NCBI GenBank assembly: GCA_002791545.1
Contig: PFXG01000079.1
Location: 21,036-85,035 of the forward strand
Reading direction: 5' to 3'
Origin: Zetaproteobacteria bacterium CG_4_9_14_3_um_filter_49_83
Lineage (GTDB): Bacteria; Pseudomonadota; Zetaproteobacteria; Mariprofundales; Mariprofundaceae
DNA length: 64,000 nucleotides
Under the pieces are notes generated by a model that was not told the DNA's origin, ran no database searches, and worked only from the letters and a program-made list of their open reading frames with translations. Positions 1 through 9,187 of this stretch are shown one piece after another. A program made the translations under genes and the position numbers. The stretch's first letter is position 1; every line of letters starts with the position of its first letter.

Positions 1-613
1 CTTTGGAGTATTCGATCCAGCGGTCGCGGGATTCCAGATCCATGGGGCTGAGTTTCCAGCGTTTGGCCGGATCGGAGGCGCGTTTTTGGAAACGGCGTTC
101 CTGCTCATCGTCGCTGACGGAGAACCAGTATTTCAGCAGAATAATGCCTGAGCGCACAATCATGCGTTCGAATTCCGGACATGAACGCAGGAACTCGCGG
201 TACTGATTGTTGTCACAAAAGCCCATGACGCGTTCCACGCCAGCACGGTTGTACCAACTACGGTCATAAATGGCGATTTCACCGGCGGCTGGAAAATGCT
301 GCACATAGCGCTGAAAATACCACTGGTTTTTTTCGCGGTCGGAGGGGGCGGGAAGTGCTACCACGCTACAGCCACGCGGGTTGAGTGGTTCGGTCAGACG
401 TTTGATGGTGCCGCCCTTGCCAGCGGCATCGCGCCCTTCGAAGACAATGATGACCCGAAGCCCTTTGTGTTTGATCCAGTATTGCAGTTTTACAAGCTCG
501 ACGCTCAGATCTGCAATGGCTTTATTGTAGAGCTTTTTCGAGATGCCTGACTTTTTCTCCTCTTTTTCTTGTTTGGCAGTTTTTTCGGCGATTTTAGCAT
601 TGTCAGTTGTCAT
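1..613 (-). CDS. ppk2: Polyphosphate kinase 2 (PPK2), 3' end outside window
   Basis: PPK2 enzymes move phosphate between polyphosphate and nucleotides in the cytoplasm. The first 204 codons are visible and the C-terminus lies beyond base 1. A Lys/Glu-rich N-terminal stretch (residues 5-28) leads into the P-loop GRDAAGKGG (60-68) and the Walker B/lid segment YDRSWYNR (116-123), both diagnostic of the family. The start is set by AGGAG ten bases upstream of the ATG. The gene follows hemF on the same strand across about 196 bases that include a hairpin, so it may have its own promoter. Whether it prefers ADP or GDP cannot be told from the fragment. Confidence 0.93.
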   Translation of the reverse strand, partial: MTTDNAKIAEKTAKQEKEEKKSGISKKLYNKAIADLSVELVKLQYWIKHKGLRVIIVFEGRDAAGKGGTIKRLTEPLNPRGCSVVALPAPSDREKNQWYFQRYVQHFPAAGEIAIYDRSWYNRAGVERVMGFCDNNQYREFLRSCPEFERMIVRSGIILLKYWFSVSDDEQERRFQKRASDPAKRWKLSPMDLESRDRWIEYSK

Positions 614-650
614 CTCTCACTCCTTTTTCCGGGCCTGTAAGCAGCTATTT

Positions 651-685
651 GATGTTGGCGTTGGTCACACAATCGCGCCAACATC
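651..685. promoter_or_regulatory. 10-bp perfect inverted repeat upstream of ppk2
   Basis: GATGTTGGCG and its exact complement CGCCAACATC are separated by 15 bases, about 38 bases upstream of the ppk2 start. No T-run follows on either strand, so an intrinsic terminator is unlikely. An operator for a dimeric regulator or a leader hairpin are the remaining options. I see no convincing -35/-10 pair beside it. Confidence 0.4.
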
Positions 686-809
686 GAACATAACGATCAA
701 GTACGCACATCATACACGGGCTTGCAGATAGAGGAAATAAGCTATCCGGAGAAGTTGTTCCGCGAATGTGGTTCAAAGCTTCCTTAATCCGGATTTCTGA
801 AGCAGCGAA

Positions 810-1850
810 TTAACAGTGGTTTTTTACTGTTGGCGGCACGACATCGCCGGAGGCTTGCATGGCAATGGCTTCAGGGTGCGTTTTATAGTGCTGGCGAATG
901 ACGGCTGCCAGCTTTGTTTTCACCGCTTCATCAACAAGGCAGACAGAAGATTCCGGCAGGGCGGCAATCAGACCTTCCAGCAGTTCGTTCTGCGGTGCTG
1001 GCAGGCGGGCAACCCACGATTGCAGCAGCAGCTTATCCACTTTGGCCGGAAGTGAACCCATGATGCCAACATCGTTCTGGTCGTGAATCAGCAGGCCGCT
1101 GGTTGTGCCCCGATCCAGCGTCAGCACCTGAAAGAAATACAGGGTGTGATAATCCAGTTGCGTGCGTTGTTGAAGGTTGGTTGCATCGGCTGCAAGGCTT
1201 AGCGTGTCATGCAGGATGGACAGATAAGTATCAATGGCAGCTTTGCCGAGCTTTTTCGCCAGTCTGGCATCTGCTTTGGCATCATCAGTGCGGTAGCTTT
1301 CAAGATAAAAGTGCGCCACGCCACGATGCCGTTCAAGCGCCGGAATATAAAAATAACGTTCACCCTGCGCTTTTCCTATGGTGTATTTTTCAGGGGCGGC
1401 TTCTTCCAGTGCAGTCAGAAATCGACCTGTTGCAGCAGGATTTTCAATCGATGGATTCAGGTCGGCCATCATGCGCCAGTAACCATTACCATCTTTCATT
1501 TCAGTCCAGCTGATGTGGATGTGCACCGATGGTGCGAGCGGGTGCGAGGGGTGAATGATGGTCGAAATGGCGCTGGCCGAGCCCAGTTTTTTGCTTGCGT
1601 CATCATCGTAATGAACCTGTGAAACATTCACCGAGCCGCGACCGAACAGCGCACCATCAGCAGTTTCAAAACGAATGCCGCCCCCGTGGCGACCTTCATC
1701 GCGAAGCCATTCGACAGCCTGAAATGGCTGCGGCGTATTCAGGGATTCAGCCAGGGATTCAAGTCCGTTGACAAAGCGCCTCTGAAGGGCGCTAACCAGT
1801 TCATAGGCTTTGCTTGCGGTGGTGGATTGGGTGAAGGTGCGAGCGGACAT
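810..1850 (-). CDS. hemF: Coproporphyrinogen III oxidase, HemF type (divergent)
   Basis: HemF oxidatively decarboxylates coproporphyrinogen III to protoporphyrinogen IX with O2. The 346-residue protein is longer than the usual ~300. It follows the family layout: APSVHIHISWTEM corresponds to the PTVHMN region, YWRMMADLNPS to the GGGxDLTP region, and a YFYIP...RGVAHFYLESY block to YFYLPHRGExRGIGGIFFDD. DRGTTSGLL near residue 270 matches the conserved DRGT segment. Several normally invariant glycines are replaced, so it is a divergent member. A GGAGA Shine-Dalgarno precedes the ATG. It is divergent from ubiG, also a gene of aerobic respiration, across ~137 bases. Confidence 0.78.
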   Translation of the reverse strand: MSARTFTQSTTASKAYELVSALQRRFVNGLESLAESLNTPQPFQAVEWLRDEGRHGGGIRFETADGALFGRGSVNVSQVHYDDDASKKLGSASAISTIIHPSHPLAPSVHIHISWTEMKDGNGYWRMMADLNPSIENPAATGRFLTALEEAAPEKYTIGKAQGERYFYIPALERHRGVAHFYLESYRTDDAKADARLAKKLGKAAIDTYLSILHDTLSLAADATNLQQRTQLDYHTLYFFQVLTLDRGTTSGLLIHDQNDVGIMGSLPAKVDKLLLQSWVARLPAPQNELLEGLIAALPESSVCLVDEAVKTKLAAVIRQHYKTHPEAIAMQASGDVVPPTVKNHC

Positions 1851-1987
1851 GGGGTTCTCCAGCGAAATTTATTTTGTGCATTATGGGCCAGAGGCAAGAG
1901 CTTTCAACCTCGGGCTTAGCAAAATGGCAAAGCAGGAAGCGTCAGCAGACTTTGACAGTAAACCCGCCTCAACGCAGCTTACGCTTT

Positions 1988-2710
1988 ATGACGACAAGCC
2001 AGACTACCCCACACATCCATTATGACACCGAAGAAATCCGCAAGTTTGAAGCTATGGCGGCGGAATGGTGGGACAAACACGGCAAGTTTAAACCGTTGCA
2101 CCAGATCAATCCGCAGCGTCTTGACTATATCGATGCTAAAATCGGACTGGCTGGCAAGCAGGTGCTGGATGTCGGTTGTGGTGGCGGTTTACTGGCCGAA
2201 CATATGGCGCTGCGTGGAGCCAGTGTGACGGGTATCGACCGCTCGCCCAAGGCGTTGGGCGTGGCTCAGGCCCATGCGAAGCAAAGTGGTGTTGAAGTGA
2301 ATTACGTTGAAAATGATGCTGAAACATGGAGCCAGCAATATGCACAGGCCTATGATGCGGTGACATGTCTTGAAGTGCTGGAGCACGTTCCTGATGTGCC
2401 GCGCACGGTGAAAGCCTGTGCGGATATGATCAGGCCTGGTGGTATGTTCTTTTTTGCTACTCTGAATCGCACGCCTGCCTCGTATATTAAAGCGATTATT
2501 GGTGCGGAGTATGTGATGCGCTGGTTGCCAAAGGGTACGCATGAATATGGCAAGTTTATCCGGCCATCGGAGATGTACAGTGCCCTGCGCGCTGCCGGTT
2601 TTGAAGTCAAAGAAATCAAGGGTATGTCTTATTCCATGGCGACCGGTCAGTTCAGTTTGTCGGATGATTTGTCGGTGAACTATCTCGGGTGTGCTGTTAA
2701 GCCCGCCTGA
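1988..2710 (+). CDS. ubiG: Ubiquinone biosynthesis O-methyltransferase UbiG
   Basis: UbiG performs both SAM-dependent O-methylations of ubiquinone synthesis. The protein of 240 residues has the family length. It shows the N-terminal signature YDTEEIRKFEAMAAEWWD, SAM motif I DVGCGGG (61-67) and the later CLEVLEHVPD motif. The reading frame is open upstream to 1874, but that would add 38 unrelated residues inside the hemF upstream region, so the ATG giving MTTSQTTPH is preferred; no strong ribosome binding site supports either. lptD follows after 20 bases. The presence of UbiG implies ubiquinone-based respiration. Confidence 0.93.
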   Translation: MTTSQTTPHIHYDTEEIRKFEAMAAEWWDKHGKFKPLHQINPQRLDYIDAKIGLAGKQVLDVGCGGGLLAEHMALRGASVTGIDRSPKALGVAQAHAKQSGVEVNYVENDAETWSQQYAQAYDAVTCLEVLEHVPDVPRTVKACADMIRPGGMFFFATLNRTPASYIKAIIGAEYVMRWLPKGTHEYGKFIRPSEMYSALRAAGFEVKEIKGMSYSMATGQFSLSDDLSVNYLGCAVKPA

Positions 2711-2730
2711 ATAGCGGCTTGATGGCATAA

Positions 2731-5148
2731 ATGACTCACATGATGCGTTTTTTTTCGATTGCAGCCGTATTTCTGGCGATGGGCAGCTTTGCCAACAATG
2801 TGCTGGCTGCTCAAAGTAATATTGAAGCCGATTCGCTGACCCGCGATGCCTATGGCGTCGTCACGGCGCAAGGTAATGTTGAACTGACCCGTCAAGGGCA
2901 GACATTACAGGCACCGGTGGTTGTTTATGATGTGCCAAACAATCATTTGCGGGCGCAAGGCGGCGTTCACCTCTCCGATGTCGATAAAACGATGACATCT
3001 GACACGTTGCAGCGTGATGCCAGTGGCACCACAACGGCAAGCGGTGATGTACAACTTCAACAGAAAGAGCAAACGCTGACCGCCGATCAGGTGGTTTATC
3101 ATGAAAACAGCGGCCGGGTCGAAGCCACGGGCCATGTACTCATTGATAATGGAGAGGCGACGTTGTCGGCAAAGCAGGCAGAGCAGGATGCCAGTGGCGT
3201 CATTCGCACCAAAGGAAATGTTTTGGTGAAGCGTCAACAGGAAACCCTGCAATCTGATTCGGTGAGTTATGATCGCTACAGTAAAGTGATGGAAGCGCAG
3301 GGACATGTGCATCTTGAATCAGCGCAGGCTTCGATTGATGCGGATAGTATGAAGTTGCATACAGTCAATCCGACGGGCGAGTTGAATCAGGTGCAGATGC
3401 GTTTGCCCGGTGGTGAGAGGGTGCAAGCCGAACATATCCATCGATTAAATACACGCTTATTTGATGCCCGGCAGGTCAGTTTGACGACATGTCCGGTGGA
3501 TGAGCAGGCATGGCGTCTTTATGCCGATCAGGCCACCATAGATCAGCAGGAAGGGTCGATTACGGCCAAAGGTGTCCGCTTCGAGATGGGGGGGCTGCCG
3601 TTGTTGTATACCCCGTACGGAAAATATCCGTTGCGGCGAAGTTCCGGCTTGCTGATTCCGTTTGCCGGTAGCAGCAAATCCCGTGGCACTGAATTTGCAC
3701 TGCCAGTCTATCTGGCTCCGGCCAGTAACTGGGACGCAACCCTGACGCCGCGCTGGATGACTGCGCGTGGTTTTTTGAGTCAGCTTGAGTTACGACATGC
3801 CAGCGCAATCGGCAGGGAGATGATCGACGGGTCATACATCAACGATAAAAACACCGGCACAACCCGTTATCACCTCAATGGAAATATGGCCTATCAACTA
3901 CCCTCCAACTGGACTTTTCTGGCCAGCGGTAATCATGTCAGCGATCATCAGTATGTGGCTGATCTGGCACCAAATCGGGAAAATGCAAAAGTCGCATACC
4001 TGCAAAGTGACGGGCGACTTCAATGGCAGGACGGGCTGAATTTTGCTTCGTTATCGGTGCAGCATAATCAGGATTTACGTTTGATAAACGATAAAACCAC
4101 CTTGCAGATTCTGCCCAGGCTGGAAAGCGGCGTGGTGCTACCGCTGAATTTTGCCAATTTACATCTGGATCAACAGAGCTCCGGCTTTGACCGGAAAGTT
4201 GGCACCGACGGCTGGCGCTTTGCTTTACATCCATGGCTTGAAAGGGATGTCGAGTGGTTCGATGGTTCGGTCAGAGCGAATGTGCGCGGCGGCATGCATC
4301 ATTTGCGCTATCAGCAGCTGAACACAGCGCAGCGTCAGATGCATATGAATGTGTTTGATGGCAGTGTTGAGATGCGTGTTGAGATGGAAAAGGTGAATGA
4401 GCATGCCACGTTGCGACATGCCCTGACGCCAGTATTGCGCTACGACAGAGCCTCTGCGCCCGATCAGCGTCTGTTGCCTAATTTTGATTCGAGTTTCGGA
4501 CAATTGTCGATGCAGAATCTGATGTCCGGCAACCGTTTCAATGGCTATGATCGTTTTGAGCGTATGAATCGCCTTAGCTTTTTGCTGGAGAATAGTTTGC
4601 AGTACAAGGGTGATGATGAGCAGGCTCACACATGGTTGAGTTCGCGTGTTGGCGTGGCTTATGACATGTTACGCGAAAGCATCGACCCTACCCTAAGCAC
4701 CACCGTAACGAGGCCGTTTTCCAATCTGCTGGGTGACATTACTGTTACGCCGCTGCGTGGCATTCGACTGACAGCAGCCGGACTTTATGATCCGGTGGAT
4801 CATTATTGGCCAACGGCCTCATCAGCTATGGCTTTGCAGCATGATGATGGCCATGCGCTTAACCTTAGCTGGCAACGCACGGACAAGCGCTATGCCGCAA
4901 AAACCGAGACAGTGAATTCTCAGGCGAGCGTGCAGTTGAGCTCCCGATGGCAAATGCTGGGAGCGGTGCAATATGATGCCGTTGAAAAATTAACACAGCA
5001 GGCCAGTGCCGGGATTCACTATCAGCATGCCTGCTGGGATTTCCTGTTGACCGGATATCGGACCCATTTAAGTGGCACTGCCGGAAAAAGCGATGTCGGC
5101 TTCAGTTTCTTGCTCGGTTTCAAGGGGCTGGGTAGCGTTGGAAATTAA
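2731..5148 (+). CDS. lptD: LPS-assembly protein LptD
   Basis: LptD is the outer-membrane beta-barrel that, with LptE, inserts LPS into the outer leaflet. The 805-residue product has a signal peptide (hydrophobic core IAAVFLAM, cleavage near VLAA). An OstA/LptA-like periplasmic domain (~28-235) contains at least three ~40-residue repeats of the pattern GxVxL...QTLxADxVxY. The long C-terminal barrel starts after the PYGKYPLRRSSGLLIP segment, typical of LptD. The protein has only two cysteines, C254 (TTCPVDEQAW) at the domain junction and C768 (HACWDF) near the C-terminus. surA follows after 76 bases, the classical lptD-surA-pdxA order. Confidence 0.96.
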   Translation: MTHMMRFFSIAAVFLAMGSFANNVLAAQSNIEADSLTRDAYGVVTAQGNVELTRQGQTLQAPVVVYDVPNNHLRAQGGVHLSDVDKTMTSDTLQRDASGTTTASGDVQLQQKEQTLTADQVVYHENSGRVEATGHVLIDNGEATLSAKQAEQDASGVIRTKGNVLVKRQQETLQSDSVSYDRYSKVMEAQGHVHLESAQASIDADSMKLHTVNPTGELNQVQMRLPGGERVQAEHIHRLNTRLFDARQVSLTTCPVDEQAWRLYADQATIDQQEGSITAKGVRFEMGGLPLLYTPYGKYPLRRSSGLLIPFAGSSKSRGTEFALPVYLAPASNWDATLTPRWMTARGFLSQLELRHASAIGREMIDGSYINDKNTGTTRYHLNGNMAYQLPSNWTFLASGNHVSDHQYVADLAPNRENAKVAYLQSDGRLQWQDGLNFASLSVQHNQDLRLINDKTTLQILPRLESGVVLPLNFANLHLDQQSSGFDRKVGTDGWRFALHPWLERDVEWFDGSVRANVRGGMHHLRYQQLNTAQRQMHMNVFDGSVEMRVEMEKVNEHATLRHALTPVLRYDRASAPDQRLLPNFDSSFGQLSMQNLMSGNRFNGYDRFERMNRLSFLLENSLQYKGDDEQAHTWLSSRVGVAYDMLRESIDPTLSTTVTRPFSNLLGDITVTPLRGIRLTAAGLYDPVDHYWPTASSAMALQHDDGHALNLSWQRTDKRYAAKTETVNSQASVQLSSRWQMLGAVQYDAVEKLTQQASAGIHYQHACWDFLLTGYRTHLSGTAGKSDVGFSFLLGFKGLGSVGN

Positions 5149-5224
5149 ACAGGCTGTGCAAGGTTGTTGCTGGCTAGCAGCGTTTTGAGCTTTCCCTGAA
5201 TTAAAAGTATGTAGTGGAGATGCA

Positions 5225-6979
5225 ATGAAAATAAACATGACATCATGGATTCGTCTGACCGGTTTTAGTGTCGCTTTGCTGGCGATGACTTCGGCATCAA
5301 TCACCAGAGCGGAATCACTGGACTCTTTAGCGGCGATAGTGAATAACGAGGCTATTACCTGCTATGAGGTAACGAACAAGGCGATTACGCTGGCCAGTCA
5401 ACTGCAGCAGAGCGGTGATACGCAGATGCCCGAGTCGAAAGTGGTATTTCAGCGTGCGCTGGATTCATCGATAGATATGCTGTTACAAAAGCAGGAAGCG
5501 AAGAAGATGGAGATCGGTGTGTCGGATGAGGAAGTTGATCAGGCCATCGAATCTGTCGAAAAAGCCAATAATCTGGAGTCAGGGCAGTTGAAGATGGTGT
5601 TACAGCGGCAGGGGGTGGATTATCGTGAATATCGTGAAACCATCCGGGATCGCCAGCTCACCACCAAGCTGATTGAAATCGCTGTGCAGGGAAAAGTATC
5701 GGTCAGTGAAGAGTCCATGCGCGAATATTATCGCAAGTATTTGAAAGATCCGAAACCAATCCGGGAAGTTCGACTGTCACAAATTTATCTGGGTATCGCT
5801 AATTCCGCATCTGATGCACAGCTGAAAGAGGTGTCGGATAAAGCGGATATGATTTATCAGCGCCTGCAAAAAGGCGAAGATTTTGTCAGTCTGTCGGCAC
5901 TTTTCTCTGAAGCACCGGACGCTGTCAGCGGCGGTGATATGGGTTGGGTATCACCCGGTGGAATTGCGCCTTCATTCAATCGTATTTTTGAACTTCCGAT
6001 TGGTTCTTTTCTGGAGCCGATTCGTTCACCTACAGGAATGCATTTGGTTTTGATCAGCGATGAACGATTCATCGAGCCGGAGGTGGGTGAAAGTTACGAC
6101 GAGGCTCATGCCAGACATATTTTACTGAAAATACCGGACAGCGCAGATGATGCGGCGAAAGCCAAGATTTTCCATCAGGCTAAAGTTATCGCTGATGAAA
6201 TGAAGAAAGCATCCGATGACGAATTTGCAGTTCGTGCCAAGGAAGTATCGCAGGGTCCAAGCGCCGTTCAGGGTGGTGATCTGGGTTGGTTTAAACGTGG
6301 CCAGATGTTACCGGCTTTTGAAAACGCAGCGTTTTCGCTCAATGCCGGTCAGACCAGCGGCGTGGTGGAGTCGAAGTTCGGGCTGCACATTATCCGGATG
6401 GTGGAGCGTCGCCATATTGATCAGAACAGTTACGAGGCCAAACGGGATTACATCAAGGGAATTCTGATTAATGCTGAATTGCAATTGCAGGTACCGCGCT
6501 GGTTGTCCGGGCTGAAAGAAAATGCACATATCGAGACGTATAGCTGCAAAATGCCGGAGAGCATGAGCAGTATTTTGCCGATATTGAATGTGGCAACGGC
6601 GGATTCAGCTAAAGCCGCAGCACAACAGGATGAAGAATTGATCTCACCACTGACAACGCTGGAGAAATGGCGTTCTGCGTGGAGTGCACAAAATCTGGAT
6701 GCTTATTTCGCGACTTATGCAGAGCATTTTGATCCCGGTGAAAAGTTCCATTCGCTGGATGAGTGGAAAGCCTATAAGCGTCGTGTGATTATGAATAAAC
6801 GCTTTATTGAAGTGACGCTGCGGGAAATTGAAGCAACACCTGTGGATGAGGTGACGGCGCGTCTGGTGTTTAATCAGCGCTATGTCTCTGACACATTCAA
6901 GAGTGAATCCTATAAATTGTTGATCATGGAGTTTGTGGCGGGCGACTGGAAAATCGTACGCGAAGTCGAACTCGTATAA
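5225..6979 (+). CDS. surA: Periplasmic chaperone SurA with C-terminal NTF2-like domain
   Basis: SurA escorts outer-membrane proteins, including LptD encoded just upstream, through the periplasm. A signal peptide (cleavage near TRA-ES) is followed by the SurA N-terminal chaperone domain beginning LAAIVNNEAITCYEV. Two parvulin-type PPIase domains follow: about 180-280 (REVRLSQIYL...GGDMGWV) and 295-400 (HARHILLKI...GGDLGWF). Typical SurA ends soon after; this one is 584 residues. Its last ~110 residues (from about 474) look like an NTF2/SnoaL-fold domain of the kind found at the end of some L,D-transpeptidase and TPR proteins (WRSAWSAQNLDAYFATYAEHF...GDWKIVREV). The start follows a GGAGA site. 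Confidence 0.93.
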   Translation: MKINMTSWIRLTGFSVALLAMTSASITRAESLDSLAAIVNNEAITCYEVTNKAITLASQLQQSGDTQMPESKVVFQRALDSSIDMLLQKQEAKKMEIGVSDEEVDQAIESVEKANNLESGQLKMVLQRQGVDYREYRETIRDRQLTTKLIEIAVQGKVSVSEESMREYYRKYLKDPKPIREVRLSQIYLGIANSASDAQLKEVSDKADMIYQRLQKGEDFVSLSALFSEAPDAVSGGDMGWVSPGGIAPSFNRIFELPIGSFLEPIRSPTGMHLVLISDERFIEPEVGESYDEAHARHILLKIPDSADDAAKAKIFHQAKVIADEMKKASDDEFAVRAKEVSQGPSAVQGGDLGWFKRGQMLPAFENAAFSLNAGQTSGVVESKFGLHIIRMVERRHIDQNSYEAKRDYIKGILINAELQLQVPRWLSGLKENAHIETYSCKMPESMSSILPILNVATADSAKAAAQQDEELISPLTTLEKWRSAWSAQNLDAYFATYAEHFDPGEKFHSLDEWKAYKRRVIMNKRFIEVTLREIEATPVDEVTARLVFNQRYVSDTFKSESYKLLIMEFVAGDWKIVREVELV

Positions 6980-6996
6980 TCAGAGCTGATTTTTTT

Positions 6997-8019
6997 ATGA
7001 AACCATTGTTACTGACGCTGGGTGAACCTGGCGGTATCGGTCCTGATTGCGTCATTCGGGCCTGGCATGCAGATGCCGCGTTGTTCGAAAATGTACTGGT
7101 GGTGGCACCGATGTCATGGTTGCTGCAACGGGCTGAGCAGATTGATATGCGGATACCATTGCAGTGCGTCGCAACGTTGCAGGATGAGCGACATGCCGGG
7201 GTATTACATCTCTGGAATCCATTATCGCCGGAAGTGGTGGTCGGACCTGTATTGACCGGTCAAACCTCGGAGGACACGGCGCAGGCGGTGATTGGCTGCA
7301 TTGAAGCTGCGGCAGAGGCATGCTTACGACAAGAAGCGTCAGGCATGGTGACGGCACCGATCGAAAAGGCAGTGCTGCGGCGGGCTGGATTTGATTTTCC
7401 CGGCCACACTGAATTTCTGGCGCATGTATCCGCCCGGCATGGAAAAAACTGCGATATCGTGATGATGCTGGCTTCGACAGTCCTGCGTGTGGCTTTGTTG
7501 ACAACGCATCTGCCGTTACGTGCTGTGCCGGATGCTTTGAGTGTTGATGCCACGCTAGAGTGCATACGTATTACGCATCAGGATTTACAACAGCGTTTCG
7601 GCATCGGGCAACCGCGTCTGGGTTTATGCGGCTTGAATCCGCATGCCGGAGAGCAAGGGCATTTTGGCACTGAGGAAATCGACATTCTGGCACCGGCAGC
7701 ACAGCAGGCACGTCGCCTGGGTATCGATATCAGTGATCCGCTACCGGCTGATACGCTGTTTGCAGCGCCAAATCGCCAACATCTGGATGCCATTGTTTGC
7801 TGTTATCATGATCAGGCCTTGATTCCCCTGAAGGCCTTGAGTTTTGGTGATGCGGTCAATGTGACACTGGGATTGCCATTTATTCGAACCAGTGTTGATC
7901 ATGGCACTGCATTGGATCGTGCGGCAACTGATAAAGTGTCCTACAATAGTCTCATGCAAGCGATAAGGATGGCAGGATATATGTGGCAGACATCTTTGAC
8001 AGTGAGAATGACCCCATGA
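6997..8019 (+). CDS. pdxA: 4-hydroxythreonine-4-phosphate dehydrogenase PdxA
   Basis: PdxA oxidises 4-phosphohydroxy-L-threonine in the DXP-dependent pathway to pyridoxal 5'-phosphate. The 340-residue protein carries GEPGGIGPD at the N-terminus, APIEKAVLRRAGFDFPGHTEFLA in the middle, LNPHAGE, and the CYHDQALIPLKAL and TSVDHGTALDRA segments that hold the metal- and substrate-binding residues. It starts 17 bases after surA, and its stop overlaps the yqgE start (ATGA). Translational coupling within a surA-pdxA-yqgE operon is therefore likely. Confidence 0.96.
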   Translation: MKPLLLTLGEPGGIGPDCVIRAWHADAALFENVLVVAPMSWLLQRAEQIDMRIPLQCVATLQDERHAGVLHLWNPLSPEVVVGPVLTGQTSEDTAQAVIGCIEAAAEACLRQEASGMVTAPIEKAVLRRAGFDFPGHTEFLAHVSARHGKNCDIVMMLASTVLRVALLTTHLPLRAVPDALSVDATLECIRITHQDLQQRFGIGQPRLGLCGLNPHAGEQGHFGTEEIDILAPAAQQARRLGIDISDPLPADTLFAAPNRQHLDAIVCCYHDQALIPLKALSFGDAVNVTLGLPFIRTSVDHGTALDRAATDKVSYNSLMQAIRMAGYMWQTSLTVRMTP

Positions 8020-8591
8020 AAATAATCAGCTTAAGCGGGCAAATGTTACTGGCGACACCGAATATGCTGGATCTGCATTTTAAGGACAGCGTGGTGTTAC
8101 TTTGTCATCATGATGAGGAGGGTAGCATGGGCCTGATCATCAATCGGCCACAGCGGATTTCAATTCATGACGTGTTGGCCGATGTCGGTATTGCGGTTAA
8201 TCCCGATGCCTTCAAGGGCTTGCCCGAATATCGGATTTGCAGCTATGAAGGTGGCCCGATGGACGCGTTTCGTGGCTTTGTGCTACATGACAGCTGGTAC
8301 GTTTACGATTCAACTATGCAGGTGTCCGATGATATCCACCTGAGTACCTCACGCGATGTGCTGGAGCACATCGCCGAAGGAACCGGGCCGGAACATTTTA
8401 TGTTAGTGCTGGGTTATGCTGGCTGGGGAGCCGGACAACTGGAGCAGGAGTTGCTCGAAAATTCATGGATCGTCTGCGGTGTAAACCAGCAATTATTGTT
8501 TCATACTGAGCCGGAATCGCGCTGGGCACAGGCGGCGCGTAGTATGGGTATTGATAAAGCACATCTTTCGACGCAAGCTGGCCACGCCTGA
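8016..8591 (+). CDS. yqgE: YqgE/AlgH family protein (UPF0301)
   Basis: A 191-residue protein of the YqgE/AlgH family, whose molecular role is not settled. Family features visible are LSGQMLLATPNMLDLHF at the start, EEGSMGLIINRP, YEGGPM, and the C-terminal LGYAGWGAGQLEQEL...WI. The ATG overlapping the pdxA stop gives the family N-terminus; an upstream in-frame start at 7983 would lie inside pdxA and add 11 unrelated residues. It appears to be cotranscribed with pdxA. Confidence 0.93.
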   Translation: MKIISLSGQMLLATPNMLDLHFKDSVVLLCHHDEEGSMGLIINRPQRISIHDVLADVGIAVNPDAFKGLPEYRICSYEGGPMDAFRGFVLHDSWYVYDSTMQVSDDIHLSTSRDVLEHIAEGTGPEHFMLVLGYAGWGAGQLEQELLENSWIVCGVNQQLLFHTEPESRWAQAARSMGIDKAHLSTQAGHA

Positions 8592-8641
8592 TTGTTCAGA
8601 GTTTTTTTCTGTTCAGAGTCCCTGTCTGAGGAGCGAGACCC

Positions 8642-9187
8642 ATGCAAGTTCTGATTAGCTACCATTCCGATTATGGCAACACGGAAAAAATGGCGCAGTC
8701 CATTGCTGCCGGTATTCGTGCCGGATGCAGCAGTGCCAACGTGATGCTGAAAAACGTCGAGCAGACGAGCCTGAACGATTTGCAGGATGCGGATGTGATT
8801 TGTCTTGGTGCGCCGGTGCATATGGGCGACGTCTCATGGCAGATGAAAAAGTTCATTGATGAAGCCGGAAAACTCTGGATGGAAGGCGCGCTGGAAGGAA
8901 AGGTGGGCGCGGCCTTTGTCAGCGGCGGCGGTTTCGGTAATGCCGGAGGCGGCGCCGAGCATGCGCTGATCACCCTTCATTCCAATATGCTCGAACATGG
9001 CATGCTGGTCATTGGCTTCCCCAAGAGCCTGCTCGGCTATGGCGAAGGCGGCCTGCAATGGGGCCCATATGGCCGTTCAGGCAATGCCGAAGGCATGCCA
9101 TCCGTCGTCAGCGAAGGTGCACTGGCTGCCTGCCGCAGCTTCGGTGCCCATCTGGCAGAAATGGCCGGAAAAATCTTACAGTTTTGA
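8642..9187 (+). CDS. Flavodoxin-fold NAD(P)H:quinone oxidoreductase-like protein (WrbA-like)
   Basis: A 181-residue flavodoxin-like protein. The FMN phosphate-binding loop SDYGNTEKMA lies at residues 9-18, after the first beta strand VLISYH. LGAPVHMGDVSWQMKKFIDEAG and FVSGGGFGNAGGGAEHAL match the isoalloxazine-contacting loops of WrbA-like enzymes. A strong Shine-Dalgarno (TGAGGAG) sits 10 bases before the ATG. It probably reduces quinones by two electrons or serves as a small flavin electron carrier; the substrate cannot be read from sequence. A gap of ~300 bases without genes follows. Confidence 0.85.
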   Translation: MQVLISYHSDYGNTEKMAQSIAAGIRAGCSSANVMLKNVEQTSLNDLQDADVICLGAPVHMGDVSWQMKKFIDEAGKLWMEGALEGKVGAAFVSGGGFGNAGGGAEHALITLHSNMLEHGMLVIGFPKSLLGYGEGGLQWGPYGRSGNAEGMPSVVSEGALAACRSFGAHLAEMAGKILQF

